A stretch of DNA of 64,000 nucleotides from DATFCK01 sp963728975 (GTDB lineage Bacteria; Verrucomicrobiota; Verrucomicrobiia; Chthoniobacterales; UBA10450): assembly GCA_963728975.1 (NCBI GenBank), contig CAVSMF010000004.1, forward strand, positions 106,592 through 170,591, written 5' to 3'. Positions within the stretch are counted from its first letter, which is position 1. Each line of letters begins with the position of its first letter. The position numbers and the translations under genes are program-made. Below, in pieces: positions 34,407-44,651 of the stretch. A model generated the notes under the pieces. That model was not told the origin of the DNA and searched no databases. It saw only the letters and a program-made list of their open reading frames with translations.

Positions 34407-35435
34407 ATGATCCTGGCCAGAAAATTCATTCCTCTTTTCTTTGCTTTTGGGCCGATCCTTTCCGGCCAGGCCGATCAAATTATTCCGACAACTCAGGGAA
34501 CGAGCTGGATCTACGATATGACGGAGGAAGCCGGCCAGGGGTTTCGTTTCTCCAATTCGCAATCCGATTCCGGCGAAAAAGTTCATGCGACTGTAATCTA
34601 TCGGATCAATGGAACCAGGGAAGTTGACGGCAAACAGCTCCTGGAATTTGAAATGCACCGGGCCGACAGGATAACGAACACGGATCTTGTCACGGTGGAC
34701 GAGCATGGAATCCTGTGCTGGGCCCGCCTGGACGAATCGGGCAAGCTGATCAAACTGGGAAACCCGCAGACGATGGTCGCCGCCCCGCTTCAAACCGGTC
34801 TTACCTGGGATTTCAACGACGAGATTGCGCAAACCAAGGTGCACCAATCGTATCGCGTCGTTGGAGCAGAAGACATTGTGGTTCCGGCCGGCAAATTTCA
34901 TGCCTTTCACATTCACGGCGAACAAAGCGCGCCCGGCCGAATGATTATCGACCGCTGGTTCGTTCCCGGCACCGGGATTGTAAAAGACGTAACCGAAACG
35001 CGCGCGGACACCGGTGAGATGTTGCGCCGGATCTCGCTGGAGTTGAAGGAGCAGCCGAAGATTGCTCCCCGGCCGGAAGTGAAACCGCCGGACGCCGCTC
35101 AAAGACTAACGGGAACGGTCGGCCCCGCGCCCATCGGCGAGGCCGCGACCAAATTCAGCTCGACCATTCCAAAGATTTATGCGCGCTGGCACGGCCATAA
35201 CCTGACTGTTGGAACTGGGATTCGCTGCGTCTGGATCGCGGAGCGGGTGGAGGGAGTGGCCCCTCCCGATCACATCATCGACCAATCGACCGCGCAGGCG
35301 ACCGCCCCCGATTCCTATGGCGTTTTTGGGCTGGTCCGGCCCGAACCGGGATGGACACCCGGCAATTATCGGGTCGAGTTTTATTTGGATGACGCGCTGG
35401 CTGCGACCGCCAAACTAACTATAGATAAAAAATAA
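34407..35435 (+). CDS. secreted TapB-like protein, paralogue 1
   Basis: 342 aa. Signal peptide (1-22) is followed by IIPTTQGTSWIYDMTEEAGQ, then a beta-rich domain with VPAGKFHAFHIHGEQ and DRWFVPGTGIVKDVTETR. After a Pro/Ala-rich linker comes an Ig-like C-terminal domain ending PGWTPGNYRVEFYLDD. The same two-domain plan recurs in the genes at 36809-37981 and 38050-39087. The exported location is clear. The function is unknown. The N-terminal part resembles the TapB/DUF3108 kind of beta-sandwich. Confidence 0.65.
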   Translation: MILARKFIPLFFAFGPILSGQADQIIPTTQGTSWIYDMTEEAGQGFRFSNSQSDSGEKVHATVIYRINGTREVDGKQLLEFEMHRADRITNTDLVTVDEHGILCWARLDESGKLIKLGNPQTMVAAPLQTGLTWDFNDEIAQTKVHQSYRVVGAEDIVVPAGKFHAFHIHGEQSAPGRMIIDRWFVPGTGIVKDVTETRADTGEMLRRISLELKEQPKIAPRPEVKPPDAAQRLTGTVGPAPIGEAATKFSSTIPKIYARWHGHNLTVGTGIRCVWIAERVEGVAPPDHIIDQSTAQATAPDSYGVFGLVRPEPGWTPGNYRVEFYLDDALAATAKLTIDKK

Positions 35436-35546
35436 TGCGTCGAAGCCGTCGATGGCTTCCAGGGCTGCGGCCGGCCAAGCATTGGGGAATGTAACAACGC
35501 TTGGCTTTGTCGGTCGGGGACACTAATCTCCAAAGGCACCGGCTGG

Positions 35547-36749
35547 ATGGCTCGGCCTGCCGTGTTCACCTTCAGCATGTTTGCCCGAATCCTTTCAGCA
35601 TCGTTTGCGGCGCTCCTGATGTTCGGCTCGACAGTTTACCCTCAGGACGAGCCACCGATTTCGCCAGTCGGCTATTATGAGGGTTCGACCAGCTACGGGG
35701 CCCAGTTTCTAAAGAACCAGAAATACATTCATATTTCGATGAAGAGCAAATCGGATTTCTGGTTTGTGGTGATGCCGGATCCCCACAACGACAAGAATCT
35801 GACGATTCACGGCCAAGGTCTGGCAGAGTACGATTTAAGTTTTGGAGTTGACTGGACGATGGCCGCCAAACTCGGCCTGGCCCAGGTCAAAGGTATCGCC
35901 GGACTTTCGCTCGATCCCAATGTCACGCTCAAACTGAATCCAAAGACCGCCACCCAAAAATATTATCTCTCCGGCAGCATGTCGATGCGCAATCCGGACA
36001 AACCGACCATGGATCTCACTGTTTCGTGGCTCCCGCCGGGTAGCGGGGACAAACCGCCACAGTTGGAGCTGCAATTAGTTGGCACCCTCACCGCCAGTGG
36101 CACGGGCGGCGGCGGCGGAATGACGACATTTACCGCCGGCGCGGGACTCACCGCCGGCACGGTGGTTAAGACCATTAAAGTGGAGCCGAACCCTCCTTTT
36201 GGAACTGACTCCCTCACCCCAAACCTGGGCAAGCGCAGCAGCTATGGGCCGTTTGCCATCGAAAGTTCGTACTCAGGCCCTGGCGGCGACAAAAATACCG
36301 AGGTCACGGTCCGTTGGAAAGCGGTCCAGCGCTATGATTTCGCACTCCTCGACTGGATGGCGAAACGAGGCCAGAAAACGAATCAACCTTCTCCGTCCGC
36401 ATCGACAAATCCAAGCAGTGCCACCGTGGCTGATTGGCGCTCCGGCACGGTTAGCCTCACCATCGGAAATGAAAAGCAATTGGGTCCCGCCGATTCGCTT
36501 CACCCGCGGAGGACCGACACCTCCAACCAGAAGGCGCCAACTTGGGGAAAGGAGATAACTTTCGATGCCGCTTTACCTAACGATCGATACAGTGTTGGTC
36601 TAACCCTGGCCAGATCGTCCGTCCCCTGTAGTTTGATGTACTCGAACAAGACCCCCGCCGGGTTTAAGCTGATCGTGCGTCCCGACGCCCCCATTTCCGA
36701 AGGCAAAACAGAAATTACCGTGGATTGGCTGGCGATACCACCGCGCTGA
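35547..36749 (+). CDS. secreted hypothetical protein
   Basis: 400 aa as read, though the signal peptide more naturally begins at the internal Met at 35577 (MFARILSASFAALLMFGSTV). Mature part is beta-rich with a Gly-rich loop (TASGTGGGGGMTTF, about 185-200) and ends with VRPDAPISEGKTEITVDWLA. No family recognised. It lies among other exported proteins and is convergent with the next gene. Confidence 0.55.
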   Translation: MARPAVFTFSMFARILSASFAALLMFGSTVYPQDEPPISPVGYYEGSTSYGAQFLKNQKYIHISMKSKSDFWFVVMPDPHNDKNLTIHGQGLAEYDLSFGVDWTMAAKLGLAQVKGIAGLSLDPNVTLKLNPKTATQKYYLSGSMSMRNPDKPTMDLTVSWLPPGSGDKPPQLELQLVGTLTASGTGGGGGMTTFTAGAGLTAGTVVKTIKVEPNPPFGTDSLTPNLGKRSSYGPFAIESSYSGPGGDKNTEVTVRWKAVQRYDFALLDWMAKRGQKTNQPSPSASTNPSSATVADWRSGTVSLTIGNEKQLGPADSLHPRRTDTSNQKAPTWGKEITFDAALPNDRYSVGLTLARSSVPCSLMYSNKTPAGFKLIVRPDAPISEGKTEITVDWLAIPPR

Positions 36750-36808
36750 GATAAGTTCGCCGGGGCAAGGTGTTGTTCGATTAAAAAATCGAGGGCGGAA
36801 ACGAACCG

Positions 36809-37981
36809 CTACTTCTCCGCCGAGGGAACGACCTTGAATGGGAGCGTCGCAACTTTTTGGTCCTTGATAAGAAAATCAGCGCAATAGTTACCGGGGTTCA
36901 GAGTCCCGCTATTGATAATGATCCAAGTATCTGCGGTCTTGTTATTTTTACTCAGATACAGACGGGATTCGCCCCATTTGACCGTCTCGCCTTCCTTCGG
37001 CCCGAGACGGCTGTAAATCACTCTGACCGAGGTCGGTTCGTCGCCGTTCAGCTCGCCATGAAGCAGCAATTTTTTTGTCCCGGCCGGGATTGCATCGCCC
37101 GGCTTCCCATCCGCCGTGCGAAGGGAAACAGTCACGGTCCCGTCCGGGCACGGGATGGAAACAACGCCCGGCGTCCCTCCCTGGTCCTTCTCCTCGTTGT
37201 CTCCAGCAAGCTCATCGGCGAATTCCTTTGCTTCTTCCGCCTTCACCTTGCCCGGCCCGGGACCCGCCACCGTGGGCGTTCCATTTTCGCCGGGCTGCGT
37301 CGCCGCGATCTCCGGCTCGTTTGATATAGCCGGCAGGGCCGTTAATTCGAGAGAAATTCGCGTTTTCATCGAACCATCGGAGCCCCGAACCTCCGTGACA
37401 TCTTTGATTTCTCCTACGTCGGGCGCATACCAGCGATCCACCACCGAACGAAACGGTTCCGTCCCGACCACGTGAACATGATAAGCGTTAAACTTTCCTG
37501 CGGGAACTTCGACCGGCTCCTGACCAACCACCTCATACTTTTCCTCGACCTTTTGATCGCCCGCTTCCGCGTGATTTTCCCACTTCTCTCCAATTTTTAG
37601 GGGGAAACTCAGCATCTTTTGGGGGTGATTATATTTCACCTTGTCTCCCTGGCCGTTGCCCCGGGCGAGTTCAAACACGCCCTGGTCGCTGACTTGAACA
37701 AATTGAACGGCCTGAACGGCGCCCTGCCGGTGCAACTCAAACCTGTGCGCTTCCACTCCGTCAATCTTCTCCGTGCCGCCGACTTTGATAACCACCGGCA
37801 GACGCACTTTCCCATCCGAGTCGACTTTGACGGTTTGACCTGCGCTCGGCCGAACTCCTTTCCCGAATTCCTGGATCATTTGATATTTCCAGGTCGTTCC
37901 CTGCGTCGTGGGCAGAATCGACTCACCCCAGGCCATTGGGATGGCGCAGAACAATGCCAGGGCGAAGAGATATCTTGCCAT
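36809..37981 (-). CDS. secreted TapB-like protein, paralogue 2
   Basis: 390 aa from ATG 37981, which directly precedes a clean signal peptide (MARYLFALALFCAIPMAWG); an upstream Met at 38017 would add 12 residues. Mature start ILPTTQGTTWKYQMIQEFGK, then VPAGKFNAYHVHVVGTE and DRWYAPDVGEIKDVTEVRG match paralogue 1. A charged linker (about 235-280) separates a C-terminal Ig-like domain with LNPGNYCADFLIKDQ. Function unknown. Confidence 0.65.
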   Translation of the reverse strand: MARYLFALALFCAIPMAWGESILPTTQGTTWKYQMIQEFGKGVRPSAGQTVKVDSDGKVRLPVVIKVGGTEKIDGVEAHRFELHRQGAVQAVQFVQVSDQGVFELARGNGQGDKVKYNHPQKMLSFPLKIGEKWENHAEAGDQKVEEKYEVVGQEPVEVPAGKFNAYHVHVVGTEPFRSVVDRWYAPDVGEIKDVTEVRGSDGSMKTRISLELTALPAISNEPEIAATQPGENGTPTVAGPGPGKVKAEEAKEFADELAGDNEEKDQGGTPGVVSIPCPDGTVTVSLRTADGKPGDAIPAGTKKLLLHGELNGDEPTSVRVIYSRLGPKEGETVKWGESRLYLSKNNKTADTWIIINSGTLNPGNYCADFLIKDQKVATLPFKVVPSAEK

Positions 37982-38049
37982 TTTGTCCAAATTACGAATC
38001 CGGGTGATTGAAATCAAATCGTGGTTTCAACTCTGATCGCACGTTCAAA

Positions 38050-39087
38050 CTACTTGGCAGCCTCGATTGTGAACCGCACTGTCTCGGCCAGCTGGTCGCC
38101 GTCATAAATTTCGACCCGGTACTTTCCCAGCGGCCATCCCTTGTTGGGCTTGGACAAGGTAAAGGTGCCAGACGCGCGAGGTCCATTCGCCGTGGTCGAA
38201 GCTTCGTCGATTTTGTAATTCTTGGGCGCCACGTTGCCCACGTCCTCTGCGATCCATACCGCTCGGATCTTGTCGCCGGACTTCACTTTTTCGCCCTGCC
38301 ACCGGGCGTAAATCTTTGAAACATCAGCCGAAATCTTATTGCTGGGCTCGGCGAACTTGTCCGGGGCAACCGCGGCGTGCAGCACTTTTTCATCAGGCTT
38401 AGAGCTGGCCGAGACCGCCGGTCTCTCGCCCTTCTTTGGACTTTCCTTCAGCTCGAGCAAAATGCGCTGCAACAAATTACCATCCGGCCGCTTCATCTCG
38501 GTCAGAATTTTGACGTAGCCGACTTCCGGAACAAACCAGCGATCTTCTGTCGTGGCCGGGAAGCCGGTTTGGGTCACTCGGAGGTGAAAGGCGTCGAACT
38601 TCCCGGCGGGAACGGTTATGCTTTCCTTGGCCAGGATTTCATAAGTCTGCGAAGCCTGGACACTGCCTACCTGGCCTTTCCACTCCCACTTCTCCCCCAC
38701 CCGCGGTGGCAAGCTAAGCACCTTCTGGGGAGGAACAGCCTTCATGATCTGGCCGTCCTCGCCCGCCCGGGCGATGGCAGTGACCGCGCTGTCATCGACC
38801 TTAAAATACTCCGTCAACTGCACCTTACCTTGTCGATGCGTTTCGAACTTCTGGGTCTCGATCCCATCAATCTGTTGGGGTCCGGCTGCGTAAATTGAGA
38901 TCGGGAGATGGAGTTTGCCTTCAGCATCCACGTTTGCCTGCATATCCGCCCCCGGGTGAATGCCCTCCCCGAACTCCTGGGTCATCGCGTAATTCCACAC
39001 TGTGCCCGGGGCGGTTGGGAACAGGCCGGCCCCAGCCGCCTGCCCGAGGGTCCAGGCGATTATGACCAGAGCGACCAGCCATTTCAC
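38050..39087 (-). CDS. secreted TapB-like protein, paralogue 3
   Basis: 345 aa from a GTG at 39087 (VKWLVALVIIAWTLGQAAGA signal peptide). The open frame continues upstream to 39288, but that part overlaps the divergent 39260 gene and has no signal. LFPTAPGTVWNYAMTQEFGE, VPAGKFDAFHLRVTQ, DRWFVPEVGYVKILTE and the ending KGWPLGKYRVEIYDGDQ match paralogues 1 and 2. It lies 68 bases upstream of paralogue 2 on the same strand, so the two are probably co-transcribed. Confidence 0.65.
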   Translation of the reverse strand: MKWLVALVIIAWTLGQAAGAGLFPTAPGTVWNYAMTQEFGEGIHPGADMQANVDAEGKLHLPISIYAAGPQQIDGIETQKFETHRQGKVQLTEYFKVDDSAVTAIARAGEDGQIMKAVPPQKVLSLPPRVGEKWEWKGQVGSVQASQTYEILAKESITVPAGKFDAFHLRVTQTGFPATTEDRWFVPEVGYVKILTEMKRPDGNLLQRILLELKESPKKGERPAVSASSKPDEKVLHAAVAPDKFAEPSNKISADVSKIYARWQGEKVKSGDKIRAVWIAEDVGNVAPKNYKIDEASTTANGPRASGTFTLSKPNKGWPLGKYRVEIYDGDQLAETVRFTIEAAK

Positions 39088-39259
39088 CAGCCCAATGCTG
39101 CAAAGACGCCGGCACGGTGTCAATTCCTTACTCGGCCGTCCCGCTATGCCGGATCGTTCGAATCCCAGCACTTTTAGCTCGACTCTTGCTATAAAATCGG
39201 CGACAAGTTTCGGCTGCAAAAAGGGCCGGTCAGCCCCCCCAAAGGGATAAAGGAATAGC

Positions 39260-42200
39260 GTGTTGGAAACCGGGATTATCAGAATCAAGACTCAGAACGT
39301 GAGCCGTCTACCTACCGAACGTGCTTTGGTTAGCCTGCTCGCGCTGATTTCGCTAATCGCTTCAGCAGCTGGCCAGACCAAAGACGCCGGCCAGCCGGTC
39401 GCATTTCAAGCAGCCGGCTTCGCCGAATCCAAAGCGGTCCGGGATCTGCCGAAAATCGTCGCCGGCGGCGAGGAAGAAAAGGAGATCAACCCGGAGAACC
39501 GCGAACTTATTCGTCACGTCGATCCGCGGGTAAAACCAAGCGCGGACGCGATGCTCTCTTCGTCAACGCACTTCAAGAAATTGCGGCAGGGAATAGTCGC
39601 GCCCCAGGCACTGCCGACTCCAACCGTAAGTTTTGAAGGCATTTCCGAAACAACACTTAGCCAGGGATATCTGCCGCCCGATACCAATGGCGCGGTCGGT
39701 CCCAACCATTACGTTCAGGTCATCAACGTCGGTTTCCGCGTTTGGGACAAGTCTGGCAATCCGCTGACGGCGGCGGCGGCTCTCAGCAGTTTGTTTGCTC
39801 CGCTCGGATCGCCCTGCGGTTCCAAGGACGACGGCGACCCGATCGTTCTTTACGATCAACTGGCCGACCGCTGGATCATCAGCCAGTTCTGTGTCGATGT
39901 CGTCCCCAATCACCAGCTCGTCGCCGTCTCGAAAACGGGCGATCCGACCGGTCAATTTTATCTCTACGATTTCGTGATGCCGAACGAAAAGTTCAACGAC
40001 TATCCGAAATTCGGGGTCTGGCCGGACGCCTACTACATGACGGACAACCAGTTCAACCAGGCTGGGGATACCTTCCTGCAGGCAGGCGTGTTTGCCTTTG
40101 ATCGAGCAAAAATGCTGGCCGGCGATCCGACCGCGGGCTATGTCTATTTCGATACTGCCGTACTTTTCCCTCCAGCAACCGGCAACAACGGTCCTGACGG
40201 CATCGGCGGAATGCTGCCCGCCTGCCTGGATGGTCTCATGCCGCCGCCGGTCGGCGCGCCGTGCCCGTTTGCTTATTTCGAAGCAGACGAGTTCGGTGAT
40301 CCCGCCGATCAGCTGCGGATATTCGATTTTCACGCCGATTTCGCGACCCCGGCCAACTCAACTTTTACGGAGAGGACCGGCAGTCCGTTGGCGGTGGCGG
40401 CGTTCGATCCCACCACGGTACCTGACAATGCCAGGAACGTGATACCGCAGCCTTCCCCCTCTTCGAGCTCGAGCTATCTCGACGCGATCAACGATCGGCT
40501 CATGTTTCGCCTGGCCTATCGGAACTTCGGCACGAGCGAATCGCTAATCGCCAACCACACCGTTAATGCAGCCGTCAATCCGGCCTATCGTGCCGCAGTT
40601 CGCTTCTACCAGCTCACCCGCACCTCTCCAAACGCTGCATTTACCATCGCCGAGCAACAAACCTGGGCGGGTCTCTCGGGCGACACGGCCAACCGCTGGA
40701 TGGCCAGCGGCGCGATGAATTTCCTGGGCGACATTGCCGTGGGTTACAGCGTTTCCAGTGCGACCGTATTCCCTTCGATCCGGTACGCGGCAAAGCTGCA
40801 TACCGATCCAGCCGGGAGCGGCCTGGCCCAAGGCGAACAGACCATCATTAACGGCGCCGGCTCCCAAACGAGTACCACCAGCCGCTGGGGCGATTACAGC
40901 GACATGACGCTTGATCCGGCGGACGATTATTCTTTTTGGTACACCCAGGAATATTATGCCACCAGCAGTCAGCTGGGTTGGCGAACCCGCATCGCCAAAA
41001 TTTCGCTCGGCTCCCCGATGGTTTCACCTCGGGGAACGATTTCCGGGACCGTTACCAACTGCCAATCGGGGTTGCCGATTGCAAACGCGGTCGTGCAAAT
41101 AAGCAGCGGTTATTTCAGGATGACTGGCGCCGGCGGTGCTTACAGCGCAACCGTCGCGCCCGGCACATATACGGCTACGGTAAGCGCGCCGAATTATCAG
41201 TCGGCCACATCAGGCAATCTGGTTGTGTCGAATGGCGGGACGGCGACCTACAATATCTGCCTAACCGGGGTGCCGAACCCGGTCGCGGATGCGGCCACGG
41301 TGACCGCGGACAACTGCAACTCGAATGGGGTCATTGATCCTAACGAAACCGTCACGGTGAGCTTCGGAATCAAGAATACCGGAACCGGCGATACGACCAA
41401 TCTGGTTGCGACTCTGCAAGCCACCGGCGGGGTAACCAATCCGAGCGGCCCTCAAAGTTATGGGGTAATGACGGCCGGCGGCGCGACCGTCTACAAATCG
41501 TTTACATTTACGGCCGGGGACCTCGTCTGTGGTTCGACCCTGACGGCCACCCTCCATCTCCAGGACGGGGCCACCGATTTCGGCACCCTCACTTACAATT
41601 TCACGACCGGCCTCCTCAATACCGCCTTCTCGGAAAATTTCGATGGCGTGACCGCGCCGGCGTTGCCCGCGAATTGGGTGGCGACCAACGCATCCGGAGC
41701 CACGGCGCCGCTCTGGGTGACTTCGACCGCGAGTCCCAACAGCGCGCCTAACGACGCCTTCGTTAACGATCCGGCTACTGCCGGCGAGAAACTGCTGGTT
41801 ACGCCAAATATAGCCATCACATCGAGCGCGGCCCAAGTGAGCTTCCGAAACAACTTCAGCCTGGAACAAGGCTTTGACGGCGGCGTCCTCGAAGTTTCCT
41901 CTCCCAATATCAATGCCGGCGCGTTCACCGATATCACCGACCAGGCCGTCGGCGGCAGCTTCATCAGCGGCGGTTATACCGGCGCGATCACCAACGTTAC
42001 CGGCAATCCGATTGGAGCGCGCCAGGCCTGGACCGGCGATTCCGGCGGCTACATTACCACGGTGGCGGCCCTTGGTCCGAATTTGGCGGGGCAAACCATC
42101 AAGCTGCGGTTCCGGATGGGGTCGGACGGCAGCACCGGACTTACCGGTTGGCGAATTGACGACGTGCAGGTCGCCAACGGGTCTTTCTGTTGCGGCGTTT

Positions 42201-43852
42201 CGATCGCACCCGCCCCGCCGGTACTTCTGAACTCGGAAAGCTACGCCCCGGCCAATGGCGCGGTGGACCCGGGGGAAACCGTTTCGGTCAACCTGGCATT
42301 GATGAACAATGGCGCCAGCGCCACGACCAATCTGATGGCAACCTTGCAGGCAACCGGCGGCGTGACCGCTCCAAGCGGACCGCAAAACTACGGGGTGATC
42401 CCAGGCAGTGGCGGTTCGAGCGCGCGCCCTTTCACTTTCACGGCCAGCGGCGCATGCGGCAGCAACATTACCCTCACCCTGGCATTGCAGGACGGCGCCA
42501 ACGATCTCGGCACGGTTGCGTTTACCGTGCGGCTGGGCGCATCCGCAGGATTGGCGACAGTTGATTCTCAGAATTTCGATGGGGTGACCCCGCCGGCCAT
42601 ACCGAGCGGCTGGAGCTCAACCCACACCACCGGATCGGCCAACTTCGTCACCTCGACCACCACGTCCGATTCGTCGCCTAACGATGCCTTTGCTCCGGAC
42701 AATATCTCAGCCGGTCTGGTCGACCTGGTCTCGGCGACTTTTCAGCCCGCCCAAAAATTGACCTTCCGAAACCTGTTCAACCTCGAAGTATCAAGCGGCG
42801 GAGTGATCGGATACGATGGAATGGTGCTCGAGATTAGCTTTGATGGCGGAGCCAGCTTTACCGACATTATTTCGGCGGGCGGCAGTTTCACCGCCGGTGG
42901 TTACACCCACCTAATCAGCAGCAGTTACAGTAATCCGCTCCAAAACCGCGCTGCCTGGAGCGGACTTTCCGCCGGGACCACCGGCTCGCCCGCTTACATA
43001 ACGACAGCAGTCAATCTGCCGTCACAGGCGACGACCCAGAGTTTCAAATTACGCTGGCGAGTGGGTAGCGACACGAGCCTGGCCGCGTCCGGCGCCAGCG
43101 GGGTTCGGATCGATTCGATCACGACAAGCGCGCCGGCATTCGTTTGCGCAAACGGGCCGCCGGCCATTCTCAATGGACCGCCTCCGTCACCCGTGATCGT
43201 GGGCACGCCCTACAATTTCACCTACCTCGCGGGTGGAAATCCAACCCCCAGCTTTAGCGTCACAGGCGGCACCCTGCCACCCGGACTCTCCCTGTCATTG
43301 GGTGGCGTCCTTTCTGGAACCGCCAACTCCGGCGGCAACGGCGTCTTTTCCAATATCACTGTCACGGCCACCAACGGGGTTTCCCCTAATGCCACCCAAA
43401 TTTTCGATCTGGCAATGGCGACACGAGCTGCAAATTACATTGCCAGCTTCGGCCTAACAGGAGGCGACGCCGCCCTCAACAACGATTACGATCACGACGG
43501 TCTGAACAATCTTCTGGAGTACGCCCTGGGCCTGGATCCAACCCTGGGAAGCATCGTCGGGCTGCCCACCGTGACCCTGAAGGATTATAGCGGCACAAAA
43601 TATCTATCGATGACGTTTTACCGCTCTTCCCTCGCCACCGACCTGAGCTATATCGTCCAGGGTTCGAGCGATCTGAATTCCTGGACCGATCTGGCCGCAA
43701 GCGTCGGTGGCGCAACAACCAGCGGCCTGGGATTTGTCGCCGAAACCGGCACCGCCCCGAATTTTATGGTTGAGGTGCGCGATACCGTGCCCTACGACCC
43801 GAACAACCCGGCCCAGACTCGCTTCCTCCGCCTGAAAATCACCTCGCCCTAA
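39260..43852 (+). CDS. 1530-residue multidomain secreted surface protein
   Basis: GTG start with AAAGGA about 6 bases before it. Signal peptide (about 20-40) leads a ~500-residue domain with TNGAVGPNHYVQVINVG, FNDYPKFGVWPDAYYM and SRWGDYSDMTLDP. Next come a carboxypeptidase-regulatory-like fold (GTISGTVTNCQSGLPIANA), two CARDB-like repeats (NGVIDPNETVTVSFGIKN; NGAVDPGETVSVNLALMN), two choice-of-anchor J-type domains starting ENFDGVTAPALPANW and QNFDGVTPPAIPSGW, a putative Ig domain (GGTLPPGLSLS), and the tail NDYDHDGLNNLLEYALGLDP. It looks like an adhesin or an extracellular matrix or enzyme scaffold. No catalytic motif was identified. Confidence 0.75.
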   Translation: MLETGIIRIKTQNVSRLPTERALVSLLALISLIASAAGQTKDAGQPVAFQAAGFAESKAVRDLPKIVAGGEEEKEINPENRELIRHVDPRVKPSADAMLSSSTHFKKLRQGIVAPQALPTPTVSFEGISETTLSQGYLPPDTNGAVGPNHYVQVINVGFRVWDKSGNPLTAAAALSSLFAPLGSPCGSKDDGDPIVLYDQLADRWIISQFCVDVVPNHQLVAVSKTGDPTGQFYLYDFVMPNEKFNDYPKFGVWPDAYYMTDNQFNQAGDTFLQAGVFAFDRAKMLAGDPTAGYVYFDTAVLFPPATGNNGPDGIGGMLPACLDGLMPPPVGAPCPFAYFEADEFGDPADQLRIFDFHADFATPANSTFTERTGSPLAVAAFDPTTVPDNARNVIPQPSPSSSSSYLDAINDRLMFRLAYRNFGTSESLIANHTVNAAVNPAYRAAVRFYQLTRTSPNAAFTIAEQQTWAGLSGDTANRWMASGAMNFLGDIAVGYSVSSATVFPSIRYAAKLHTDPAGSGLAQGEQTIINGAGSQTSTTSRWGDYSDMTLDPADDYSFWYTQEYYATSSQLGWRTRIAKISLGSPMVSPRGTISGTVTNCQSGLPIANAVVQISSGYFRMTGAGGAYSATVAPGTYTATVSAPNYQSATSGNLVVSNGGTATYNICLTGVPNPVADAATVTADNCNSNGVIDPNETVTVSFGIKNTGTGDTTNLVATLQATGGVTNPSGPQSYGVMTAGGATVYKSFTFTAGDLVCGSTLTATLHLQDGATDFGTLTYNFTTGLLNTAFSENFDGVTAPALPANWVATNASGATAPLWVTSTASPNSAPNDAFVNDPATAGEKLLVTPNIAITSSAAQVSFRNNFSLEQGFDGGVLEVSSPNINAGAFTDITDQAVGGSFISGGYTGAITNVTGNPIGARQAWTGDSGGYITTVAALGPNLAGQTIKLRFRMGSDGSTGLTGWRIDDVQVANGSFCCGVSIAPAPPVLLNSESYAPANGAVDPGETVSVNLALMNNGASATTNLMATLQATGGVTAPSGPQNYGVIPGSGGSSARPFTFTASGACGSNITLTLALQDGANDLGTVAFTVRLGASAGLATVDSQNFDGVTPPAIPSGWSSTHTTGSANFVTSTTTSDSSPNDAFAPDNISAGLVDLVSATFQPAQKLTFRNLFNLEVSSGGVIGYDGMVLEISFDGGASFTDIISAGGSFTAGGYTHLISSSYSNPLQNRAAWSGLSAGTTGSPAYITTAVNLPSQATTQSFKLRWRVGSDTSLAASGASGVRIDSITTSAPAFVCANGPPAILNGPPPSPVIVGTPYNFTYLAGGNPTPSFSVTGGTLPPGLSLSLGGVLSGTANSGGNGVFSNITVTATNGVSPNATQIFDLAMATRAANYIASFGLTGGDAALNNDYDHDGLNNLLEYALGLDPTLGSIVGLPTVTLKDYSGTKYLSMTFYRSSLATDLSYIVQGSSDLNSWTDLAASVGGATTSGLGFVAETGTAPNFMVEVRDTVPYDPNNPAQTRFLRLKITSP

Positions 43853-43999
43853 GCCTGGCATTGATGGCGAGCAATGGCGGCTTTCCCAGCCTGCCACCCA
43901 GGTAGTTTCGGCAGGCCGGACCCCGAAGCTCCTTGCCAAAGCGCGAATTCTTGAATCCAATCCCCCGGAAATGTGCATCATACGGGAAAGGAGTTTTTC

Positions 44000-44647
44000 A
44001 TGAAAACAATTTCGATGTTCGCGTTCGGCACGGTCATCCTTCTGCTCGGCGCCTGCGACTGGGTGGGAATCAGAGGTAACAGTCATATCACCACCGAACC
44101 GCGAACCATTGAGCCGTTTACCGAAATTGATGCCGGCGGCGCTTTCCGGATTGAATGGCACAGCGGCCCGCCTTCGCTCACCATAACGACCGACGAAAAT
44201 CTTCTCTCTTATGTCGAAAACCGGAACCGGGGGAATCGTCTCGAGCTGAGGACCCATGACCGCCTGCGGCCGACGCGAGGTATCAAGGTCGTGGTCTCAA
44301 GCCCTTCCCTCACCGGCGCGAAGCTGTCGGGCGCAGCCGATCTTATCGCGCATTCGCTTTCCGGTCCGACCTTTGCCGTTCAGACAACCGGCGCGGCCAG
44401 CGTTGTCCTGGACGGCGCGGTGGATGAACTGCTGGCCGACCTTACCGGGGCAAGCGATGTGAAAGCAAAAAATCTTCAGGCCAAGAACGTCGAGATATCG
44501 GCCACCGGCGCCGCCGATGCGTCCGTTACCGTCTCTGACAGCCTGCGAGTCTCAATCACCGGTGCGGGCGACGTTAATTACTGGGGCAACCCAAAAACGG
44601 TCGAACGGCACATAACCGGCGCCGGTTCAATCCGCCACAAGGAGTAA
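44000..44647 (+). CDS. DUF2807 (GIN/auto-transporter head-like) lipoprotein
   Basis: 215 aa from ATG 44000, preceded by AAAGGAG at 43987-43993. Lipoprotein signal with LLLGAC lipobox is followed by a right-handed beta-helix-like domain. It shows FTEIDAGGAFRIEW, then the repeated pattern xLSGAADL, TTGAASV, LTGASDV, ATGAADA, ITGAGDV and ITGAGSI, which is the DUF2807 signature. Surface- or periplasm-facing; no defined molecular role. Confidence 0.85.
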   Translation: MKTISMFAFGTVILLLGACDWVGIRGNSHITTEPRTIEPFTEIDAGGAFRIEWHSGPPSLTITTDENLLSYVENRNRGNRLELRTHDRLRPTRGIKVVVSSPSLTGAKLSGAADLIAHSLSGPTFAVQTTGAASVVLDGAVDELLADLTGASDVKAKNLQAKNVEISATGAADASVTVSDSLRVSITGAGDVNYWGNPKTVERHITGAGSIRHKE

Positions 44648-44651
44648 AGTC

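Noticed and set aside
38050..39288. Longer N-terminal extension of TapB-like paralogue 3
   Set aside because: The extension precedes a clean signal peptide beginning at GTG 39087 and overlaps the divergent 1530-codon gene.
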